From: Pseudonocardia parietis
Lineage (GTDB): Bacteria > Actinomycetota > Actinomycetes > Mycobacteriales > Pseudonocardiaceae
Assembly (NCBI RefSeq): GCF_017876315.1
Contig: NZ_JAGINU010000001.1
Location: forward strand, 1,984,001 to 2,048,000
Length of the DNA stretch: 64,000 nt
Direction: 5' to 3'
The notes below the pieces were generated by a model. It was not told where the DNA came from. It saw only the letters and a list, made by a program, of their open reading frames with translations, and did no database searches. The position numbers and the translations under genes were made by a program. Below, in pieces: positions 16,456 through 23,762 of this stretch. The first letter of the stretch is position 1. Every line of letters starts with the position of its first letter.

Positions 16456-17637
16456 ATGGACGAACCAGTGCTTGTGGACGCGGTGCGGTCCCCGATGGGA
16501 AAGGGCAGGCCCGGCGGTGCGCTGTCCGGTCTGCACGCGGTCGACCTGCTGGCGCAGACGATCGCGGGCCTGCTGGAACGCACCGGGATCGACCCCGCGC
16601 GGGTCGACGACGTGGTGACCGGGTGCGTCAGCCAGGCCGGTGAGCAGTCGGGCAACGTCGGCCGGATGGCGTGGCTGGCCGCGGGCCTGCCCGAGCAGGT
16701 TCCGGCCGTCACCGTCGAACGCAAGTGCGGGTCGAGCCAGCAGGCGATCCACTTCGCGGCCGCCGGGATCGCGAGCGGCGAGTACGACGTCGTCGTGGTC
16801 GCCGGGGTGGAGTCGATGAGCCGGGTCCCGATGGGGTGCAACCGGCTCGGTGCCGACGTGTACGGCCCGTCGGTCACCGCGCGCTACGCGCCCGGCCTCG
16901 TGTCCCAGGGTGTCTCCGCCGAGCTCGTCGCGGCCCGCTGGAAGATCTCGCGCGAGCAGCTCGACGAGTACGCGGCCCGCTCGCATGCCCTCGCCGCCGG
17001 TGCGGCGGACTCCGGTGGCTTCGACGGCGAGATCGTCCCGATCACCCTGCCGGACGGCACGGTGGTGACGCGCGACGAGTCCATCCGGCGCGGGACCACG
17101 GCCGAGAAGCTCGCCGGCCTGAAGCCGGCCTTCGTCGACGAGGCGGCCGGGCAGCGCTTCGGGGAGATCGACTGGTCGGTCACCGCGGGCAACTCCTCGC
17201 AGATCACCGACGGCGCGAGCGCACTGCTGCTGACGAGCGAGCGGGCGGCCGCCGAGCTGGGCCTGCGCCCGCGCGCCCGGTTCCGTGGCTTCGCGGTCCG
17301 CGGTGACGACCCGATCGCGATGCTGACCGCGCCGATCCCGGCCACCCACCGGGTGCTGGAGCGCTCCGGGGTGCGCCTGGCCGACATCGACCACTACGAG
17401 GTGAACGAGGCGTTCGCCTCGGTGCCGCTGGCCTGGCAGGCCGAGTTCGGCGCCGATCCCGACCGGCTCAACCCGCGCGGTGGCGCGATCGCCCTGGGGC
17501 ATCCGCTCGGAGCCTCGGGCGCCCGGCTGGCCACCACGATGCTCGGCGCGCTCGAGGCGAGCGGGGGCCGGCTGGGCCTGCAGACCATGTGCGAGGCCGG
17601 CGGTATGGCGAACGCCCTGCTGCTCGAGCGCGTCTGA
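16456..17637 (+). CDS. Thiolase (acetyl-CoA C-acyltransferase)
   Basis: A 393-residue thiolase with all catalytic elements. The nucleophilic Cys is in VERKCGSSQQAIHF (about residue 90), followed by NEAFASV, ALGHPLGASG (His) and MCEAGGMANA (second Cys). It cleaves a 3-ketoacyl-CoA to acetyl-CoA and a shortened acyl-CoA. ATG 16456 has GGGAGG 5 bp upstream. The following SDR and crotonase complete a beta-oxidation set. Confidence 0.92.
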   Translation: MDEPVLVDAVRSPMGKGRPGGALSGLHAVDLLAQTIAGLLERTGIDPARVDDVVTGCVSQAGEQSGNVGRMAWLAAGLPEQVPAVTVERKCGSSQQAIHFAAAGIASGEYDVVVVAGVESMSRVPMGCNRLGADVYGPSVTARYAPGLVSQGVSAELVAARWKISREQLDEYAARSHALAAGAADSGGFDGEIVPITLPDGTVVTRDESIRRGTTAEKLAGLKPAFVDEAAGQRFGEIDWSVTAGNSSQITDGASALLLTSERAAAELGLRPRARFRGFAVRGDDPIAMLTAPIPATHRVLERSGVRLADIDHYEVNEAFASVPLAWQAEFGADPDRLNPRGGAIALGHPLGASGARLATTMLGALEASGGRLGLQTMCEAGGMANALLLERV

Positions 17638-17701
17638 GGACACCCGCACCACCACTAGAGGCCGGGCGGCACGGAGCCGTCCCGGGAGCCGGAGGAAAGA
17701 C

Positions 17702-18466
17702 GTGGACATCTCGAACATCGCCGCCGTCGTGACCGGGGGCGCGTCCGGCCTCGGGCTGGCCACGGCACGCAGGCTGGTCGCCGGGGGTGCGCGGGTCGTG
17801 CTCCTCGACCTGGAGTCCTCGCCCGGCGCGGAGGCCGCCGCGGAGCTGGGGGACGCCGCCGTGTTCGTGGCGGGCGACGTGACCACGGAGGAGGGGGTGA
17901 CCCCCGCGCTCGACGCCGCCGAGGAGCTGGGGCCGCTGCGTGCCGTCGTGCATTGTGCGGGCCGTGGGCACGCCATGCGGATCCTGAAGAAGGACGGCAC
18001 CCCGGGTTCGCTCGAGGACTACTCGGCGATCATCAACCTGAACCTGATCGGCTCGTTCAACGTCGTCCGGCTGGCCGCGGCGCGGATCGCCCGCACCGAG
18101 CCGGTGGACGGTGAGCGCGGCGCGATCGTGCTGACCGCCTCGGTCGCCGCCTGGGAGGGGCAGATCGGCCAGATCCCGTACGCCTCGTCGAAGGCCGGCG
18201 TGGTCGGGATGACCGTCGTCGCGGCCCGTGACCTGGCCGGCCGGCAGATCCGGGTGGCCACGATCGCCCCCGGCATCTTCGACACCCCGCTGCTCGGCAG
18301 GCTCCCGCAGGAGATCCGGGACTCGCTCGGGACGATGGTCCCGCACCCGAGCCGGCTGGGTGTTCCGGACGAGTTCGGGTCGCTCGCCACGCACATCCTC
18401 GAGAACCCGATGATCAACGGCGAGACGATCCGGCTGGACGGCGCGATCCGGATGGCGCCGCGATGA
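17702..18466 (+). CDS. SDR-type 3-hydroxyacyl-CoA dehydrogenase (HSD10-like)
   Basis: A 254-residue SDR: AVVTGGASGLGLATAR, VHCAG, a TASVAAW Ser, and YASSKAG. The long insert ILKKDGTPGSLEDYSAIINLNLIG and a C-terminus with SRLGVPDEFGSLATHILENPMINGETIRLDG resemble human HSD17B10 and bacterial FadB2-type SDRs that oxidise 3-hydroxyacyl-CoA. GTG 17702 is preceded by CCGGAGGAAAG. Its stop overlaps the crotonase ATG. With the thiolase and crotonase it forms a beta-oxidation module. Confidence 0.88.
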   Translation: MDISNIAAVVTGGASGLGLATARRLVAGGARVVLLDLESSPGAEAAAELGDAAVFVAGDVTTEEGVTPALDAAEELGPLRAVVHCAGRGHAMRILKKDGTPGSLEDYSAIINLNLIGSFNVVRLAAARIARTEPVDGERGAIVLTASVAAWEGQIGQIPYASSKAGVVGMTVVAARDLAGRQIRVATIAPGIFDTPLLGRLPQEIRDSLGTMVPHPSRLGVPDEFGSLATHILENPMINGETIRLDGAIRMAPR

Positions 18467-19254
18467 CCGAGCGTCCGGCCGGGGACGCGCCCGGGACGCT
18501 GCTCGTCGAGCACACCGACGGGGTCGTGGTGCTGACGCTGAACCGCCCGCACCGGCGCAACGCGATCGACCGCGACACCGCCGAGCTGATCTGCGCGGCG
18601 CTCGACGAGTTCGACGAGAAGGACGAGCTCCGGGTCGCCGTGCTGACCGGCTCGCCGCAGTCGTTCTCGGCGGGGATGGACCTGAAAGCGTTCGCCGAGA
18701 CCGGTCAGCGGCCGGTCGTCGACCGCAGGGGCGGGTTCGGGATCGTCGCGGGCCCCCCGCGCAAGCCGATCATCGCGGCGGTGGAGGGCCCGGCGCTCGG
18801 CGGCGGGTTCGAGATCGCGCTGGCCTGCGATCTGATCGTCGCGGGCGAGGGCGCCACGTTCGGCCTGCCGGAGGTCACGCGGGGTCTGGTGGCCTCGGGT
18901 GGCGGCGTGCTGCGGCTCCCGCGCCGGATCCCGCGCAACCTGGCCACCGAGATGGTGCTGACCGGGCGTCCGCTGAGCGCGGCCCGGTGCGCCGGGCTCG
19001 GGCTGGTGAACCAGGTCGTGCCCGACGGCGGTGCGCTCGCCGCCGCACGGGCGCTGGCCACCGAGATCGCGCAGAACGCCCCGCTCGCCGTACAGGCCTC
19101 CAAGGCGGTCATGGCGGAGTCGGTGCACTGGCTCGGGAGCGAGCAGTTCGAGCGCCAGGAGGAGCTGATCGGTCCGGTGCGCCGTTCGGAGGACGCCAAG
19201 GAGGGTGCCCGGGCGTTCACCGAACGCCGCGCGCCCCGCTGGCGTGGCTGCTGA
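18463..19254 (+). CDS. Enoyl-CoA hydratase (crotonase family)
   Basis: A 263-residue crotonase. The oxyanion-hole segments are SFSAGMDLKAF and ALGGGFEIALACDL. Both catalytic Glu positions of true hydratases appear occupied (GGGFE and GLPEV). It adds water to an enoyl-CoA, preceding the SDR and thiolase steps of the same operon. The ATG overlaps the SDR stop by 4 bp. A strong terminator follows. Confidence 0.9.
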   Translation: MTERPAGDAPGTLLVEHTDGVVVLTLNRPHRRNAIDRDTAELICAALDEFDEKDELRVAVLTGSPQSFSAGMDLKAFAETGQRPVVDRRGGFGIVAGPPRKPIIAAVEGPALGGGFEIALACDLIVAGEGATFGLPEVTRGLVASGGGVLRLPRRIPRNLATEMVLTGRPLSAARCAGLGLVNQVVPDGGALAAARALATEIAQNAPLAVQASKAVMAESVHWLGSEQFERQEELIGPVRRSEDAKEGARAFTERRAPRWRGC

Positions 19255-19280
19255 CTCACATACCACCGGCGTGCGAACGG

Positions 19281-19313
19281 GCCCGGGGCCACGGGAGTGT
19301 CGTGGCCCCGGGC
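19281..19313. terminator. Strong bidirectional terminator
   Basis: A 13-bp perfect stem: GCCCGGGGCCACG (19281-19293) and CGTGGCCCCGGGC (19301-19313), with loop GGAGTGT. It lies between the convergent crotonase and acyl-CoA dehydrogenase genes. Confidence 0.85.
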
Positions 19314-19317
19314 TTCC

Positions 19318-20493
19318 TCAACGGGCCGGCGGAGCCTGGTCCAGCTCGGCGCAGAGCGTGGTGGCGATGCCGAGCTTGAGGACCTCGGAGGCGCCCTCGT
19401 ACACCCGCATCGGCCGGGCCTGGCGGTAGTAGCGCTCGATCGGGCTGTTCGCGATCAGTCCCCACCGGCCCATGACCTGCACCGACCGGTCGACGACCCG
19501 GCTCGCGGCCTCGGTGGCCGCGACCTTGGCCATGGACGACCGGTTGAGCGCGGCGCGGGCATCCTGCCGGGCGAACGAGGCCGCCTGGTAGGTCAGCAGC
19601 CGCGCCATCTCGACGTCGTTCCAGGAGTCCGCGAGCAGCTGGGCGACCGGTCCGTGCTTGAGCAGCGGCCTGCCGAACTGCTCACGGGTACGGGCGTGCC
19701 GGGCGGCCTCCTCGAGCGCCCCGGTCGCCAGCCCGACCGCCGCACCCGCCACCGACACGCGGAACACGGCCAGCGTGCTCAACACCAGCGACATCGCCTT
19801 GCCCGGCGCGCCGAGCCGGGCCTCCGGGGGTACGACCACGCCGTCGAACGTGACGTCACCGAGCACGTGCGGCGCGATGAGCTCCGGGCTGGGACGGGTG
19901 CTCACCCCCGGCGCGTCGGCCGGGACCAGCACCAGCGACAGGCCGGGACCGTCCGCGAGGTCCTCCTTCACCAGGGTGACGAAGAAGTCCGCGGCCCCGG
20001 CGTTGGAGATGAAGGCCTTCTCTCCGTGGACGACGAGCTCACCGTTCTTCTCGGTGACGGTGGTGGAGACGTTCTTCAGGTCCGAGCCCGCGTGCTCCTC
20101 GGTCAGCGCCAGCCCGGCGAGGGTCTCCAGCGAGGCCACCCGGGGGAGCCACTGCGCACGCTGGGCGTCCGTCCCGCCGACGGTGATCGCGTAGCTGCCG
20201 ATGCCCTGCAGCGCGAACATCGAGTCCAGGTGCGAGGAGCCCTTCATCAGTACCTCGCGCACCAGGCACACCGTGAGCGGGTCGACCGTCTCGGCGCGAC
20301 CGCCGTACGCGGCCGGAACCATCAGGCCCGCCAGGCCGCTGGCACGCAGCGCCTCCCGCATCCCGGGGTGGATCTCGCTCATCGCATCGGCCTCGGCCGA
20401 GATGTCCGCTACGGCTGCGGTCAGCGAGGCAGCCTCTTCCTGCACGGCGCGCTCGGCAGGGCCGAGAGCGAACCACTTCTCTGACGAGTCCAT
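19318..20493 (-). CDS. Acyl-CoA dehydrogenase
   Basis: A 391-residue flavoprotein of the ACAD fold. LALTEEHAGSDLKNVSTTV is the FAD/substrate loop, and YEGASEVLKLGIA near the C-terminus carries the expected catalytic Glu. It introduces the alpha-beta double bond into an acyl-CoA, feeding the crotonase-SDR-thiolase module on the opposite strand. The ATG at 20493 (MDSSEKWF) is chosen because a TANNNT-type box lies 8-13 bases upstream and no ribosome site is present, consistent with a leaderless transcript. A longer in-frame start at 20574 is possible but adds a non-conserved Pro/His-rich leader. Confidence 0.88.
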   Translation of the reverse strand: MDSSEKWFALGPAERAVQEEAASLTAAVADISAEADAMSEIHPGMREALRASGLAGLMVPAAYGGRAETVDPLTVCLVREVLMKGSSHLDSMFALQGIGSYAITVGGTDAQRAQWLPRVASLETLAGLALTEEHAGSDLKNVSTTVTEKNGELVVHGEKAFISNAGAADFFVTLVKEDLADGPGLSLVLVPADAPGVSTRPSPELIAPHVLGDVTFDGVVVPPEARLGAPGKAMSLVLSTLAVFRVSVAGAAVGLATGALEEAARHARTREQFGRPLLKHGPVAQLLADSWNDVEMARLLTYQAASFARQDARAALNRSSMAKVAATEAASRVVDRSVQVMGRWGLIANSPIERYYRQARPMRVYEGASEVLKLGIATTLCAELDQAPPAR

Positions 20494-20520
20494 GAATACT
20501 ATAGTACTGGTAATCCCGGT
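20491..20520. promoter_or_regulatory. Promoter/operator overlapping the acyl-CoA dehydrogenase start
   Basis: Contains the perfect palindrome TACTATAGTA (20497-20506) directly upstream of the minus-strand ATG, and TATAGTACT (20500-20508), also found at 548-556. The palindrome could be a GntR-type operator lying on the -10 element; its spacing fits leaderless initiation. Confidence 0.4.
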
Positions 20521-20591
20521 CGGGGTCGACGGTCGCGCGTGGTCGGCCAGGTGGGCCGGGCGAGGCGACGACACGGAACTGAGGTGGGGTC

Positions 20592-21383
20592 ATGACGGTC
20601 GGCTCGGGTACGACGGAGATGTCGGGAAGCCGGAGAGTGGCCGAGCTGCTGCCGGACGCCGGGTGGCTGCCGCGGCTGGCGGGCTCCGCCCCGAAGTTCG
20701 TGGAGGGCCTCGCCCGGGTCTCGGACGTGATCGTGGCGGACGGGGCGCTGCCCGCCGGGCTCAAGGCGATGTTCGCCGCGGCGATCTGCGCGGTCAAGCG
20801 CGACGAGCCGCTGGTCGGGCACTTCCTGGCGGCTGCGGCGCGGGCCGGGGTGCCGCGCGAGCACGTCGAGGGAGCGTCGGTCGGTCTGCTGATCTCGCGC
20901 GGGGTCGTCCCGCACGGGCTGTTCGTCGCCGGGACGGACCAGGCGTACGGCCCGGCCCGGTCGGACGGCGGGCCGGGCGGATCGGACGGCGGGCCGGGCG
21001 GTGAGCCGGCGTTCGACGCGGACGTGCCCGGCGCCTACGCCTACTTCCAGGAGTACTTCGGCTTCGTCCCGGACTACGTCGAGCTGCTGGGCGAGCGCGC
21101 CGCGAAGGGGCTCGAGGGCTACTTCCTGATGCGGGAGTCGTCATTGGGTGAGACCCCGTTGCCGGCGCGGGACATGGAGCTGCTGCTGTGCGCGGTGAAT
21201 GCGGCGGAGTACCAGTCGCGCTTCGTCGCCATCCACGCCCGCGGAGCCCGCCGTGCCGGGGCCACCGAGGAGCAGCTCGTCGAGGCCGCGCTCACCGCGA
21301 TGCCCTTCGCCGGGGTGGCGTCCTGGTTGCCCGCGGCCCAGGGAGTGATCGACTCGCGGGACGTGCCGAGTGGTCCGCAATGA
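20592..21383 (+). CDS. Carboxymuconolactone decarboxylase-like protein, two helical repeats, no CxxC
   Basis: A 263-residue helical protein. Residues about 50-105 (GLKAMFAAAICAVKRDEPLVGHF followed by a second helix) and about 195-250 (MELLLCAVNAAEYQSRFVAIH followed by a second helix) look like two CMD/AhpD-type repeats. The redox CxxC is absent from both; the AIC and LLC positions keep single Cys residues. A Gly-rich linker encoded by a 21-bp tandem repeat joins the halves. ATG 20592 follows GAGGTGGGG. It is divergent from the acyl-CoA dehydrogenase and precedes the GntR gene. Function unassigned. Confidence 0.65.
   Translation: MTVGSGTTEMSGSRRVAELLPDAGWLPRLAGSAPKFVEGLARVSDVIVADGALPAGLKAMFAAAICAVKRDEPLVGHFLAAAARAGVPREHVEGASVGLLISRGVVPHGLFVAGTDQAYGPARSDGGPGGSDGGPGGEPAFDADVPGAYAYFQEYFGFVPDYVELLGERAAKGLEGYFLMRESSLGETPLPARDMELLLCAVNAAEYQSRFVAIHARGARRAGATEEQLVEAALTAMPFAGVASWLPAAQGVIDSRDVPSGPQ
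20961..21001 (+). repeat. 21-bp tandem duplication inside the CMD-like gene
   Basis: TCGGACGGCGGGCCGGGCGG occurs at 20961-20980 and again at 20982-21001, with period 21 bp. It keeps frame and encodes two SDGGPGG units in the linker, so copy number could vary without breaking the gene. Confidence 0.85.
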
Positions 21384-21562
21384 TGCCGCGCCCGTCGTGT
21401 GGCCGAATCCCTCCGGTTCGGTAACCTGCGGTGATCCCGTGGTGACTTCTCGCGGTCGGCCGTGGGTCCGTTCTCGCTCGCACCCACCGTCGTGGCCCGC
21501 CGAAGGGCGAGGTGAATCGATGCCTCGGTCGGCGCTCCACCACTCCGGTCCCGTAGTATCTC

Positions 21563-21577
21563 TGACTATGATCGTCA
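21563..21577. promoter_or_regulatory. Palindrome upstream of the GntR gene, possible autoregulatory site
   Basis: TGACTATGATCGTCA has TGAC/GTCA arms and matches its own reverse complement at most positions. It lies 32 bp before the regulator ATG in an AT-rich patch (21551-21590). Autoregulation through such a site is common for FCD-type GntR proteins, but here it is inferred. Confidence 0.4.
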
Positions 21578-21608
21578 TGAATATGTCGGACCTGAGCAGG
21601 GAGTGAGC

Positions 21609-22382
21609 ATGGCTGCAGTACGTCGGGACGTCACGCCGCGCTCGCTGCCGTCGGGGATGCCGCCCAAGCGGGCGACGGTGATCGCCCAGCGCATCGTCAA
21701 GGAGATCAAGGAGCGGAACCTCCCGCCCGGGAGTCATCTTCCACCCGAGCGGGACATGCTGGAGACCTACAACGTGGGTCGCAACACCCTGCGTGAGGCG
21801 CTGCGGGTGCTCGAGCTGCAGGGTGTGCTCATGATCCGGCCGGGTCCGGGCGGTGGTCCGGTGATCACCTCGCCCGACTCGCGCCACCTGGCCAGCACCC
21901 TGGCGCTGTTGATGCAGTTCGCGGACACGCCGTTCCGTGCGGTGATCGAGACGCGGCAGCTGCTGGAGCCGCTGACCGCCCGGCTCTGCGCGGAGCGGGG
22001 CGACGCGGGCCTGCTGGCGGAGCTGCGGACCTCGGTCGAGCGCATGGGCGCGAGCCTCGACGACCGCGAGGTGTTCCTCGACGAGAACCGTCGCTTCCAC
22101 GACCTGGTGGCGTGGGGGTCGGAGAACCCGCTGTTCGGGTACTGCATCAACTCGCTGCACTGGATCACCGACGGAACGGTGCTGGGTGTCGACTACCCAC
22201 GCCGGTTCCGCAAGCTCGTCTGGCAGGCGCACGACGAGGTCTGCACCGGCATCGAGTCCGGTGAGGGGGCGCTGGCGGAGTCGTCGATGCGCAAGCACAT
22301 GGACGACACGCTGAGCTACTTCGAGCGGCACTACCAGCGGCAGATGGACGAGGTCCTCAGCTGGGAGATGTACGGCACCTGA
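21609..22382 (+). CDS. GntR-family transcriptional regulator (FadR/FCD type)
   Basis: A 257-residue regulator. The N-terminal winged helix (VIAQRIVKEIKERNLPPGSH, then LPPERDMLETYNVGRNTLREALRVLE) is the GntR DNA-binding domain. The C-terminal half (IETRQLLEPLTARLCAERG, ENRRFHDLVAWGSENPL, RKHMDD) is an FCD-type ligand domain whose His and Asp residues usually bind a metal and a carboxylate effector. ATG 21609 is preferred, with CAGGGAG upstream. It sits centrally in region 1 and is the only regulator gene in the island, so it probably controls the surrounding operons in response to an acid or CoA intermediate. Confidence 0.9.
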   Translation: MAAVRRDVTPRSLPSGMPPKRATVIAQRIVKEIKERNLPPGSHLPPERDMLETYNVGRNTLREALRVLELQGVLMIRPGPGGGPVITSPDSRHLASTLALLMQFADTPFRAVIETRQLLEPLTARLCAERGDAGLLAELRTSVERMGASLDDREVFLDENRRFHDLVAWGSENPLFGYCINSLHWITDGTVLGVDYPRRFRKLVWQAHDEVCTGIESGEGALAESSMRKHMDDTLSYFERHYQRQMDEVLSWEMYGT

Positions 22383-22434
22383 GGGCTCGGGGGCATCGGC
22401 CCGGATTGCCGCCTGGTGATCTCGTCAACTTGCG

Positions 22435-22470
22435 TCTAGGATTCGATCTACTGTTAATGATATACCTAGA
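22435..22470. promoter_or_regulatory. Spaced inverted repeat upstream of the 22519 operon
   Basis: TCTAGG (22435-22440) and CCTAGA (22465-22470) are inverted across 24 AT-rich bases. GTCTAGGRTT also occurs at about 33743-33752. The patch lies 50 bp before the first gene of the longest operon in the window and probably holds its promoter; TAGGAT at 22437-22442 is a possible -10. Confidence 0.35.
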
Positions 22471-22518
22471 TTAGCCGTCGAGAGCGCTCGCGGTGACGAC
22501 GACGTCAGGACCGGTGAG

Positions 22519-23385
22519 ATGGGCAGGACGCTGCTGGAGCGGGAGCAGGAGCACCCGCAGGAGATCGTGGCCGAGCGGAGCGGGCGCCGGATCATCACGA
22601 TGGACTCGGCCCGTTACGTCGATGCTCGCAACACCGGGCGCGACGTCGTCGTCCCCGCCTCCTACGTCGGCGTGCTGCCGGCCCGGATGATCGCGATCCA
22701 CCGGCCGCGCGGGGTCATCGGGCACGACGCGTGCGTCGGCAAGGACGGGGCCGGGATCGCCGGACTGTGGTACCTGGAGGCTCTCGGCATCCCCGCCGCG
22801 TGCGCCGACGGGATGACCGCGGACATGGGCAACGGGGAGGATCTCTACCGGTCCGGCGTGGTCAAGCACGTCAACTACGTGGCCGAGACCTGCGGCGTGA
22901 AGGCGGGCATGACGGTCGTCGAGGCGGCCGACGTGCTCCTGGACAACGACCCGACCGACACCGAGGTCGGCAACAAGGTCCGGCGTCAGGTGACCGAGAC
23001 CCACGAGAGCGGTCGCCGGGTCGTGGTCACGGACTCGATCGTCTGGGCCTACCCCGAGGACGAGAACACCAGCGTGCTGGTCACCGCGGGCCACACCGGT
23101 CGCAGCGGGGCGAAGTTCCTGCTCGAGGCCAGCCCGTGGGGCTTCATCTGCCACGACGGCGGGATGAGCAAGAACCGCTCGGGCATCGCCGGGCTGGTCA
23201 CCGCGGACGAGGCGGGCCTCGCCGGTGCCTGCATCGACGGCACCACCGCCCCGATCGGCGACGCGTTCCTCGGCTACGAGATCGGGTTGATCAGCGCGCA
23301 CAACGAGGCCGCCGCCCGGCGTGGTGTCACGGTCGGGATGACCGTGAAGGAGGCCGCGCACCGCCTCCTGGTGGGCGGGCCGTGA
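22519..23385 (+). CDS. Two-repeat protein of unknown function (paralogue 2)
   Basis: A 288-residue homologue of the protein at 9772-10638, same length and same architecture. Residues 29-141 and 172-284 are the two 113-residue repeats joined by a 30-residue linker. Conserved blocks include DARNTGRDVVVPASYVGVLP, GKDGAGIAGLWYLEALGIPA, SVLVTAGHTGRSG and PWGFICHDGG. I do not recognise the family. It is first in an operon with DUF35, SCP2-thiolase-like, amidohydrolase and CoA-ligase genes, so it probably acts on a late ring or CoA intermediate. ATG 22519 has a weak AGGA upstream. Its stop overlaps the GTG of the DUF35 gene. Confidence 0.75.
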   Translation: MGRTLLEREQEHPQEIVAERSGRRIITMDSARYVDARNTGRDVVVPASYVGVLPARMIAIHRPRGVIGHDACVGKDGAGIAGLWYLEALGIPAACADGMTADMGNGEDLYRSGVVKHVNYVAETCGVKAGMTVVEAADVLLDNDPTDTEVGNKVRRQVTETHESGRRVVVTDSIVWAYPEDENTSVLVTAGHTGRSGAKFLLEASPWGFICHDGGMSKNRSGIAGLVTADEAGLAGACIDGTTAPIGDAFLGYEIGLISAHNEAAARRGVTVGMTVKEAAHRLLVGGP

Positions 23386-23762
23386 GTGACGCCGCGGAGC
23401 TGACGGCGGGCTTCTGGGCGGCCGCCGCGGCCCGTGAGCTGGTGCGACCGGTGTGCCGGGACTGCGGGCGCAGCTTCTTCACCCCGCAGATCGCCTGCCC
23501 CGGCTGCCTGTCGGAGAACTGGGTCTACGAGCGCAGCTCGGGGCGCGGGACGGTCTACAGCAGCACGGTCGTGCACAAGGCGGCGAGCCCGGGCGTGGCC
23601 GTGCCGTTCGGGCTGGGGATCGTGGACCTGGAGGAGGGCTGGAGCATGCTCACCACCCTCCTCGGCGATCGGCTGCCGGCGATCGGGGACCCGGTCGAGG
23701 TCGCCTGGGTCGAGCGGGCGGGCCGGCTGCAGCCCGCGTTCGCGGCGGCGGTGCCGGCATGA
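23382..23762 (+). CDS. DUF35/OB-fold zinc-ribbon protein
   Basis: A 126-residue protein. The rubredoxin-like zinc ribbon uses C25, C28, C39 and C42 (CRDCG and CPGC), followed by an OB-fold domain (GRGTVYSSTVVHKA...PFGLGIVDLEEG). Such proteins bind acyl-CoA and form complexes with SCP2-type thiolase-like enzymes, as in Ltp2/ChsH2 steroid side-chain cleavage or the ibuprofen ipfDE pair. GTG 23382 overlaps the previous stop and its TGA overlaps the ATG of the thiolase-like gene, supporting a complex of the two products. Confidence 0.88.
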   Translation: MSDAAELTAGFWAAAAARELVRPVCRDCGRSFFTPQIACPGCLSENWVYERSSGRGTVYSSTVVHKAASPGVAVPFGLGIVDLEEGWSMLTTLLGDRLPAIGDPVEVAWVERAGRLQPAFAAAVPA

